NCBI GenBank assembly: GCA_932521025.1 | Contig: OW051473.1 | Location: 4,898,001 to 4,962,000 of the forward strand | Length of the DNA stretch: 64,000 nt | Source: Oscheius onirici | Taxonomy: Eukaryota; Nematoda; Chromadorea; Rhabditida; Rhabditidae | Direction of reading: 5' to 3' | In this document: piece after piece, positions 55,259 to 64,000 of the stretch | Position numbering within the stretch: the first letter of the stretch is position 1 | Layout of the letters: each line of letters begins with the position of its first letter | Notes under the pieces: generated by a model | Told to the model about the DNA's origin: nothing | The model's database searches: none | Seen by the model: only the letters and a program-made list of their open reading frames with translations | Position numbers and translations under genes: made by a program

Positions 55259-58200
55259 TGCCTGCAAAATGAATTTTGACAAACAAAAAAGAAAAACTAA
55301 AATAGAGATGAAGAGGGCAAAGATGATCGAGAGCATTGCAAATGCCACAAAGGACAACCTAGTTTTTTCGATCTTAGCTTGCGACGGAGATGGATGAAAA
55401 GCATAAGTTGTCGAGTATGGAGAGTGGCAAAAAGTGTTAGCTTTTCGATCAGCTGTCCTTCGAACAGCCCGTAACATTGGGACATCAGGCTTGCAAACCT
55501 TTCCGCCGCACATTTTCCCACGCCCTACCCTGTTTAATCGTCTTTTACTTTAATCTTTTCGCGTTCGATTTCGGTTTTGTTTGTTTCGACGGCATAAGCA
55601 ACCATTGCGGGAGGTAAAAGAGTAAAAAATACGTCAAATCGGGAACGCTGTGAATTGACGAAAGAGGCCTTTATCTCCGGAAAAGATGAGCGATATGGCT
55701 GTTATTCTAGCGTCAACTTTCGCAATTTTTTTATAAACGGATTGGAACGACTTGTGGCGGATATAATTCTTGGAACATTATCAAGCGATTATAGTATATC
55801 TAAGCCTTGTGGGCGGTAGCAAGGAGATAAGACCGGTTTCAATCTATTTTAAAGGGCACAGAATTTCCAAGAGTCTAAACAGGAACTGTTTTACTCGAGT
55901 ACTGAGAGCATGAAGTGTTTGGATTACGGGAAGAAACAGTGGATCAACAACTGCACCTGGTGCTAAACGCGTCAATGAGCAAAGAGAAAATACATTATTG
56001 GAGTCATCTCTCTTTCTTAACAAGGGAAAAATAAACTTTTGCGTAACATTCAACACTGCTGTTGACAGCAGATAGGGAACAAAATATCAAAGCAAGGGCA
56101 GATAACCGCGAAATTGTTTCATGTCAAAAATGGCGGAAATAAAAATATTGAAAAAGTTGTATTTTGAGATGAGTCAAATGCCAAGTGCCCGACTGAAGCA
56201 CTATTGCGAGTTTAGCTTTGCGATTCGAAGGTCTTCGCACAAGAAGACCGCTCGTTCCGGCTTTGTGCACAGGAATTGAGGGAGGTGATGAGGGTGAAAA
56301 AAAAAACGATATTGAAAGCTCGACGCTATTAATCAGTGTTTATATTTGGTATAAACTGAAGTGATTGTATGCCTCGTACCGTCATGTGTGGCGGTCGACT
56401 GACTCATTTTACTGTGAAGAATAAAAGTTTTCCGAATCGCAAAACAAAAGCCTCAGACAGATTCAGTAATGGCTGTTTTAATAATTTTTGGTTCGTCTTT
56501 CAACTTTCCAAGTTTCGAGAATAAAAAAAAGAATAATTGGGATTGGACTAAGCTGTCCTGGGAAAATTACGTATGCTCTTTCTTGAATAGTTTAAGGCAA
56601 GTTTTAAAAACTATGAAAAAGGAGGACGAATATGGCTAAATTTATACTTCCGAATAGAAGAAGGTGTAAGAAAGTTGAAAGACGATTATCTAGAAGGATT
56701 CGAATCAAACGTGACGTCTGTTCTGGTTGAAATCTTCAACAGATGACTCGTTCTGCGAAAACAACACAGGAACTTTTCCTCGCAGCTTCCGTATGTGACA
56801 GTGATCGTTGTACATACTCACTAATTACTTCGATCTGTCTAATGACTCAGTCTTAGAAAAAGTAACGAGTTTTCACGCATGTGCAACTTTGAAAGGACAA
56901 ACGGGAAACTTTAAAAGTCCTTTGAATGAGGAGTCTGACGCAATAAGATAGAGTAGCTATCATGTATTGTGTTGAGCTGAAACAAGGAAATCTGGACAGG
57001 ATTGGGGCAAGAGAAGCCTTGGAGGAGTGAAACCTCTACCATGTTCCGACGCAAGCATTTTGATCTGTCTTGACGTTACGTTTATATCTAGGGCGGATTT
57101 GATGGGTACATTCGAGATGGACTGGTATTTGAACGGGGCTTGGCTAAATAGGGCTAAGTTTAGTCCGAGAATTGATGCCAGTCAAGCAGGACAAGTATAT
57201 TGAAAGACGAAAAGAGAGAAACTACACTCCACGCTTTGAAATAGGGTGAGTGAGAGCTGACCATGTGTCATTGTTTAAAATTTGGGCAGAAACATGAAAT
57301 CATTTAATACCTAGCCTACGTGATATTTGGCAAACTGGATCAAGGCCTGCCCCCGGAGAACTTTAACTCTGGAGGGTTTACCACGTTGCAACATAAATCT
57401 TCAACTGGGAGAGTCTCTCAGACATCGTTCAAGAAAGTGAAATACACTGCGGAAGGTTTTCGTTCCCAGACAATGAAGAAATGGAATGCCGCCATTCACT
57501 ATCAAAGAAGTCAAGAAAATGTCTCTGCAATTTCGGAACGCCTACTCTTTTTGTCTGCTCTGATGCCGCGATATGTGGGCTGGATTAGCTCTCGGGAAGA
57601 AAACTCGACCAATTTGATGGAAAAAGAATTGGAAAAAAGAGGCTAACTAGCACAGCATTCAGAGGAAATTATCTAGTATCGAGTACAGGAAAAAGGCAGA
57701 AACATGACGAACAATCAAGCGTGAGGACTGATAGACTTGGGGCACTGGAGGATGAAGCATTAGGATAAGTAACATTTATCAGACCACCAAATCCGATAAT
57801 GCGGTCGGTGATGTGAATTGCCCGCGGCCAGGTTAACCTATGTCCTGCACGCGTCTGTAAACTGTCAGCCAGCTGACTAAACTTTTTGTTTACAGAATCA
57901 GAACAAAACACGTGCCGATTTCCTCTTTTGGAGCATATTCATCACTCCGTCAAAAGCTCATCTCAGTGTTCGTTTTGAAAAGCAATCTTGATAAACATTT
58001 AGAAGTGGATCTTTTTGTGTTGCTAATGTTTGAAGCATGATCCAATTAAGTCGTCTGAAACGCTGTTTATGGCAGATATATCGGAAGTGTTAACTATGAA
58101 ATCTAATTTGATCTTTTTATTTTTAATGCATTAAGTAAGATAGGTATGAAATCAAACGCTAAGCCAGGAATGAGTTATCTCAAAAAATGGTAATCCGTAA

Positions 58201-58507
58201 TACTTTTTATGAACTTTGTTCGTTGTTTGGCGGTAAACATATGAAAGAGCGTAGTATCCTTTTCGCCTGTATAACTGTAAGGAAGTGAGAAGTATGGATA
58301 ACATGTGAACGTTCAAAAAAAGGTTGTTAAAGTTCAGGCCAAAAAGAGTTCCTACGTCGACGTCGAACATCTCCTGCAAAAAGTATCAAAGTTTTTTTTC
58401 CACAAAGATTGCATTGGAAGTGTGAAGCAGAGAGGGAGGTCCGAGGAAAGAATTATGCGGCACGAGTAAAACAAGCAGTTTTCAATTATTCCTTAATACT
58501 AATTAAG
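55259..58507. other. Large gene-poor intergenic region
   Basis: About 3.2 kb upstream of the GPCR start and upstream of the small gene at 58508. I see scattered frames only (for example 57320-57646 plus, 58152-58379 minus), without splice signals in phase or recognisable domains. It probably contains the regulatory region of the GPCR. A 13-base GAGGGAGGTCCGA word occurs at about 58432 and again at about 58677. Confidence 0.4.
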
Positions 58508-58966
58508 ATGAACCAGAGGCTTCTTTGTGAGCATATTAGCGAGCGAACTGAGAGCAGCTTTCTCGTCCTTCCTCTGCTAGTAATCATAGCATCACACGGA
58601 GATTCTCTTACATCCGGACTATAAAAACGGAAAAGAAGAAAATGAAGAACTTTATTTTTTTTTCAAGATTACAATGAGGGAGGTCCGAAAATCTTTAATT
58701 CCTATAATCTCTTGAAATTGGAGGCAGCCCATAAGAATCAACAGTTCAAGGAAGTTGTTCAAACTAAAATCAGAAAAGAAGAGGGCAAGCGAGTAGGTCG
58801 GATGCCTTGAACAATATCACGACTCGTAAGTGGTTGCTCATGTATAATGTATCTTTTCCAGCAATCGAGCAAATTAATTGGCGTCTTGATGGCCGAACCT
58901 ATCCTTACTAAGGATGCTACCTCTCACAATGTTGATCGGAAGCACTATGAGGAAGTCTTTATTTAG
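58508..58966 (+). CDS. Small charged protein, family unknown, convergent with and overlapping its neighbour
   Basis: ATG at 58508 follows a TACTAATTAAG acceptor. Splicing a GTGAGC donor after MNQRLL to a TTTTTTTCAAG acceptor near 58662 gives YYNEGGPKIFNSYNLLKLEA, then AHKNQQFKEVVQTKIRKEEG. A second intron (about 58796-58859) leads to KLIGVLMAEPILTKD and HYEEVFI with TAG at 58964-58966. The product is about 82 residues, hydrophilic and probably helical, with no signal peptide. The stop overlaps the minus-strand gene's stop. No homologue recognised. Confidence 0.55.
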
Positions 58967-59428
58967 GCCAATGCGTCAAGACGTCCGATCTCACATCCGA
59001 CAAGGTAATTCTTCATAGCACGGAGAAACGTAATAGCATCCTTTACAGTGAACCCTTTCGCGAAGAGCTCTCCATTATTTACGCTGACGTTGTAGAAGAC
59101 ATTATCCGTCGAGCGAAAGTTCCTGGAAGTCGGAGTTTTAGAAAGAACAAATGTTGTACCGACCTTTTCATATCACAAGCCCACCACGTAAACGAACTGC
59201 TCCCCCAATTTTTCGCATAACTTTCATCTTGCCGTGTCCACTTAATACTCTTAAACTGATTAACTTTGAGAGTTTTGTCGCCGTATGGAAAGTAATAAAG
59301 TTTAATTCGAAGGACTCCTTTGTCGAGCTGAAGGACATGACATTATTAGCTGAGATAATTGAACAGCTTACTTTGACATAATCATCCTCATAAGATTCTG
59401 ACTCGACGGCAAAAAGTTTTTCTGCCAT
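58963..59428 (-). CDS. Small conserved-looking protein, family unknown
   Basis: ATG at 59428 follows a TCGATCCCAG acceptor. Three exons join in phase to about 126 residues: MAEKLFAVESESYEDDYVK, LDKGVLRIKLYYFPYGDKTL, VNQFKSIKWTRQDESYAKNW, SSFTWWACDMKR, NFRSTDNVFYNVSVNNGELF and TVKDAITFLRAMKNYLVGCE. The alternating beta-strand pattern, the Trp pair and the final helix suggest a compact globular fold, reminiscent of a PH-like barrel, but that is a guess. No signal peptide or membrane segment. The stop is TAA at 58963-58965, overlapping the plus-strand gene's stop. Confidence 0.65.
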
Positions 59429-60046
59429 TCGAAAAAGACTGGGATCGATTAAAAGTGAGACAGCTGATAAGCGAAAGGTTTGTTGGCGTACGTTCAAACC
59501 AAAAAAGACCCGACCGGTCAGCTAAAGACCACCAGTTTCGCGAACAGATTTCATGGTTAATTCCAATGCTGTTTTAATGGTTTGAAACAATCAAAAGGTC
59601 TGAGGATCAGATAAAGATATTTCCTAAAGAGTGAGTCACAAGTTTGCAGCAACAAATGTTTCTGTGATTGAGTTGTTTGTAAATGTTGTGAAGGTCGAAG
59701 CAGAAGTGTTGTTCAAAGATTTTGTAGAAGTTACGCTAGGTACCACACTACATACCAAGCTAGCAGAAGCCAATGAATACCGTTCCAAGTTCAATAAACC
59801 TTTGTCGTCATCTCCTTTACTCGTTAACGCGGGATCGACACAGATTAGTGCGCTGTGGTCGCGTGGATTCGAGCCCATAACACAACCCACGGGATACCAT
59901 ACACTCTCTGACCCCCTTCAGCGTTCCTTTTCTGAAGCTTATATTCTAGGTAACAAAATATACTAGTCTTCAATTTCTCTACAGTAGTGTTCATGTCTAA
60001 CTGAGGTAACTTGCTCCACGGCGTTATATAAAGTATTTCAAGTCCA
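59429..60046. other. Divergent intergenic region upstream of the mucin gene
   Basis: About 620 bp between two divergent genes. A TATATAAAG sequence at about 60025-60033 lies just upstream of the mucin ATG at 60047 and may be its TATA box. Frames at 59631-59966 on both strands have no supporting context. Confidence 0.45.
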
Positions 60047-63000
60047 ATGTGGTTAAAATATGCTATATATTGGTTATTGTTCTGTTTAACATCGTCTGAC
60101 ACGTCGCAAAACTGTGGCGATGTCGGTGAATGGGGCGAGTGGGGCAGTTGGAGCACATGTCCTGAAAAGGCCAGCACGCTGATGAATTTTCAGGTTTCTA
60201 GTTTTCATATTATGTATCTCTTTTATCAGAGACGAAGTCGGCTATGTGAAGCTCGCCCAGCTGGTTGCACTCCCGAAATTACATACACTTGCCCGTAAGT
60301 AACCGGTTATAACTTTTCAGCTGGGTTGTTTTTACTACTTCCCCGTTCTGGGATCATCCAGTCGATACTAAGTACATTCAGAGTAAAACTGACTTTTTAC
60401 AGGGGTGCATATTCTGAAGTAATAAATTGTCCTACAACTTTTATTCAGACTACAACCCAAGCCGGTAAAGAGATAGTCGATTAAAAAATGGTTTTTCAGC
60501 GACCACATCAACATCGGCAGCGACCACCACTGGAAAGTACGTAACCCGGATAAAAAGTATAAAAGTTATAATTTTAGAGCAAGCACTGCTAGTACTGTGA
60601 CAACGACAAATACAAAAGCTGCAACGCCAAAACCAACAACTCCAAGCACTGCAAAGCCGACTACTACTGTGAAAATTACTACGAGGAAGACCACCACCAC
60701 TACAACGACTGTGACGACCCGTTCGACTCAAGCTGAAACTTCAACTGAGGTACCGAATTCTTCCACACCCGATGCTACAACAGCTGATTCAACAATCGGC
60801 TCAACAGAAAATTCTGGAACAACTGAAAACAGTGTCTCAACAAATGGAGGTTCAAGTAGTGATCAGCCGTCTAGTGCAGAATCTGGAGACAAAACATCGG
60901 TACAAATCAAAAGCAGCACTGCTGGTCTGGAGTCAACAGTAGGAAGCACGGAAGTGGAGACAACAGCTGAAGATAGTCAAACTTCAGTAGAAAGTTCTAC
61001 AATTGCTGTATCTACCAGTAAGTCTGGCGGTCTTGAGTCATCTACCGTCTTATCTACTGATTCTGGAGCATCTTCATCAGATTCGGGATCAACAGCTGAA
61101 AATAGCCAGACATCAATGGAAGGCTCCACGCCTGCTGGATCTGGTGGTTCTACTGTAAATGGAGAAACTACAGCATTGCAGTCAAATACTGCAGCTTCAT
61201 CAACCGATTCTGGAGATTCATCCACGGAAACAGGATCGACATCGGGTGGCAGCCAAACATCCATAGAGAGTTCTACTGTTGTTGCTTCTACTATGAACGA
61301 CAAGACAGATACAGCGCTTCCATCCACATTAGCCTCGACTGACACTGCATCCCAATCAATGGCTTCGACAGAATCATTTGAAACTTCAACAATGGACGGG
61401 TCCACATGGGAGGAAGCTTCTTCAACTCCTGAACTAGAACCATCTACGGAGTCGCCAGTAACAGGAGGAGGTAAAACAACTCCGGAAACAGGTAGCCACA
61501 AGCTGTTCTTTATACATTAATTTCAGTGACATGTGACGGATGTGCTGAACTGAATGTTCACTTATACGATTGGGGTCCATTCGAAGATGCCTCGTCTGTC
61601 TTGAACCGTTATTCCTACATGGGCTGTGAATATGTCTCCTGGACATGCAGATCATCCAGGGTGAGTTTAACACTGACTCACTTCTATTCTAATCCAGAAG
61701 AACGATACTCGCCTAGTCAAGACAATTTATGATTCTGTCAACATAGCATATTCCAATAATCTGCTTTTCGCTTGTCAAAACCAATTGTGGATCGAGCAGA
61801 CAAAGCAAACTCCAGTCAGCTATCTCTCTTGTGTTTATGACAGCATACGTAAGTTTCGCATGAAACGCAGAAAATGAGTATTTCAGCTACCACCACAACA
61901 ACTACCACGACCACGACTACAACTACAGGTAGGTGATGTCATTCATAAAATTCAAGTATGAAACTTGACACATCGTTGCTTTGCTTGAAAAAGCTTACGT
62001 GTTGCCTCACATGTAGTATAGCTGCTTTGCTTTGCAGTGCCCACAACAACTACTACACCCACAACACCCACCACCACTTTCTTTGGCAGTGAGTATGCAT
62101 TTCTTTGAGCTCACTTTCCGAAAATGATAATCGTTTTAGTCGACCCGAACAATCCATGTTACAACTGTTCTCAGTTGGTTGCTAAAGCTCCGGATGATAT
62201 GGAAGGAATCACCTACCTTGACCACCATCTAGCCGAATGTTATACCGTCGTAGTCTGCTGCCGACCAATTCATGTAACGGATGATGAATATGACTTCGAT
62301 CTTAATTTTAGGATGGAATGGAAGCGAACCTGCTGATCGACGGCGTATTTCAAGGATTAAGCGGAACACAAGTCAACCGAACATTCACGTGCAACAAAAA
62401 TCAACAATGGATCGATCTGCAGACGCATGAGATTGTCGATTCAGTAGAATGCGTGGAGGTACCAATTTCTGGTAATGGTCATTACAAGACTTTATTTCAT
62501 TGCCAGTTACAGACGGGAATACAACTCCCGAAAGCTGGGAATCCTCTTCAGGTAAGTAAATGGTCGGTATCTATATTGTTATTCAAAAGGTAGTACGACA
62601 GATACAGAAGGTTCAAGCCCCGGCGGGAATAGTGAACAAACTACTGAACACGAAGGTAGCAGTGGCTCTACGGATGTTGGTACAACTGTAGAGTCTTCCA
62701 CAAGAAGTGGAGTTAGTGACGGAACAACACAAATTAGTAGTGATTCCACTGGAAACGGCAGCGGATCGACTTCTTCAGGAACTGGTAGTGGTATCACCGA
62801 TATGTCCAGCACCGTTGAAGGAACAACTCCGGACGGAACAACAGAGTTTGGTAGTGAAGGCACCAGTGTTGGAGGAACCACAAATGATCAAGGAACATCA
62901 AAAGCCGGGAGCACAGATGAAGCAACAACTAATGAAGGGTCTTCAATTGGATCGACCGATTCAGGTACTACAGAGAGTATCAGTAGTACTACTCCAGCAG

Positions 63001-64000
63001 AAGGTACAACCGACTCAGGAGCAACTGATACTAGTTCTACAAATACAGGAACAACAGACGCTATGAGTAGCACTGCACCTGTAGATAAAGCCACCAGATC
63101 TGGCACAACTGACAGTATCTCAACCGATTCAGGAACAACAGAGAGTATGCCCAGCACTGCACTATCAGGAGGTACCACGGGGTCAGGAATAACTGATACT
63201 GGTTCCTCCCACTACGGAACAACCGACTCAATGAGCAGCACTGCACTAGCGGAAAGCACTACAGACTTCAAAACAACTGGCAGTTTTTTGACCAATTCTG
63301 GTTCAACTGAAAATATGGGTAGCTCTCCGTTTGTATACAGCACTACGGAATCTGTAACAACAGAGAGTATGAGTAGCACTGCACTAGCAGAAGGGACTTC
63401 CGGATCCGATGCAACTGACATGATTTCCACTGTAGTTATAAGCAGCACTGCACTAGCCGGAAGTAACACCGGGTCCGAAACAACTGGCAACGTTTCTACC
63501 AAGCTAAGAATCACAAGTAGCACTGCACTAGCAGAAGGGACCACCAAATCCGAGTCAACGGAAGATATGAGCAGCACTGCATTAGCTGAAAGGACTACCG
63601 CATCTGACGCAACTGACTCGACTAATTCAGAAACATCGGACGGTAGCACTGGGCAAACGGAAGACACCACCGGATCAGAAACAACGGCTAGATTTTCTTC
63701 TACAAATGGAATCACAGGTATTCTTTATACTTTTTAAACTAAGCCATGTTGTTAGACGAGCCACAAACAACGGAAATGGCGGAGAGTTCATCTTCTGGTA
63801 GTACTGACACAGCAAGTTCTTCAATTTGTTCAGATGAAACAGAAGGTGATTAGCACAACGTGTTCTAACATTCTTCCTTTCAGGAAGCACCGAGGGAGAA
63901 ACGACAGAGTCTTTAGTGAGCTCAACTGAATCAGTGTCTGATTCTAGCTATGGTAGCTTTTGCTCAATAACGACCTAACAATTTGTTTTTTAGGAAGCAC
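60047..64000 (+). CDS. Secreted mucin-like protein with TSP1-like and C6 (DUF281-type) domains, 3'-truncated by the window
   Basis: The signal peptide is MWLKYAIYWLLFCLTSSD. A short TSP1-like segment follows (VGEWGEWGSWSTCPEK, then RRSRLCEARPAGCTPEITYTC). Next is a Thr/Ser-rich mucin block at about 60580-61490, ideal for O-glycosylation. Two Cys-rich modules of the nematode C6 type lie at about 61530-61850 (TCDGCAELNVHLYDW, EYVSWTC, LLFACQNQLWIEQ, YLSCVYD) and 62140-62470 (NPCYNCSQLV, CYTVVVCC, FTCNKNQQWIDL, VECVE). Thr repeats separate them. From 62590 to the window end runs a second mucin block of diverging tandem units around SSTALAEGTT. Likely a surface-coat, cuticle or gut-lining glycoprotein. 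The end is outside the window. Confidence 0.8.
62800..63650 (+). repeat. Coding tandem repeat (minisatellite) in the mucin gene
   Basis: Units of about 20-40 codons with the core AGCAGCACTGCACTAGC (SSTALA) recur at about 63055, 63150, 63235, 63370, 63450, 63520 and 63570. Each is followed by EGTT/ESTT-type and TTDS/TDSG segments. Units have diverged and vary in length but keep the reading frame. Confidence 0.75.

Noticed and set aside
55067-55513. Upstream N-terminal extension of the GPCR starting at 55513
   Set aside because: The hydrophobic run would have to read into the acceptor before ATG 55258, and no in-phase donor was found. The trans-spliced start at 55258 is simpler.
57320-57646. 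108-aa plus frame in the gene-poor region
   Set aside because: No domain, no acceptor before the start, no partner exons.
60977-61501. Long antisense frames across the mucin blocks (also 62579-62881 and 63212-63715)
   Set aside because: Reverse complements of Thr/Ser codon repeats. No start or splice context of their own.

Overview
The window looks like gene-dense nematode chromosomal DNA. Introns are mostly 35-60 nt with GT-AG ends and TTTCAG-type acceptors. Many start codons lie a few bases after a splice acceptor with no coding exon upstream, as expected for spliced-leader trans-splicing. Several families are nematode-typical: a stonin of the unc-41 type, a DEG/ENaC channel and a C6-domain mucin. 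Several genes match ones I remember from C. elegans chromosome V (unc-41, letm-1, a glycolate-oxidase-like gene next to a cathepsin F gene, atg-18, nmr-2), so a rhabditid relative is likely. The species cannot be named from the sequence. All exon models were hand-built from splice signals and reading frame.

Layout. 1-6.1 kb (+): 3' part of a stonin gene. 7.8-9.2 kb (+): MADF/BESS protein. 10.2-11.4 kb (+): NNMT/PNMT-type methyltransferase. 11.5-13.4 kb (-): ACC-synthase-like PLP enzyme. 13.5-21.5 kb (-): a very large disordered protein carrying about twenty copies of an SDISLDDVF-like motif bracketed by two Cys modules. It may be spliced in frame to the PLP enzyme. 24.1-25.8 kb (+): FAD amine oxidase. 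25.9-26.5 kb: dead mariner-like transposon. 26.6-29.3 kb (-): LETM1, with a small ORF just upstream. 30.1-31.8 kb (-): membrane-anchored GDSL phospholipase. 33.2-36.3 kb (+): degenerin channel. 36.8-42.1 kb (-): hydroxy-acid oxidase and cathepsin F. A long cathepsin intron holds two plus-strand genes, one encoding a Tyr-rich secreted peptide. 43.3-46.7 kb (-): Cys-rich secreted protein and atg-18. 47.3-48.4 kb (+): cystatin, with an antisense truncated SLC3-like gene in its intron. 48.8-52.8 kb (+): NMDA receptor subunit with a MITE filling one intron. 53.0-55.3 kb (-): peptide GPCR. 58.5-59.4 kb: two small convergent genes with overlapping stops. 60.0-64.0 kb (+): secreted mucin with TSP1-like and C6 domains, running off the window.

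There is no single pathway. Several genes are neuronal or synaptic (stonin, NMDA receptor, degenerin, peptide GPCR), and two concern cysteine-protease control (cathepsin F with a cystatin prodomain, and a free cystatin). The strongest candidate for something undescribed is the SDISLDDVF/Cys-module protein at 13.5-21.5 kb. Next are the nested genes inside the cathepsin and cystatin introns and the MITE-filled NMDA receptor intron.
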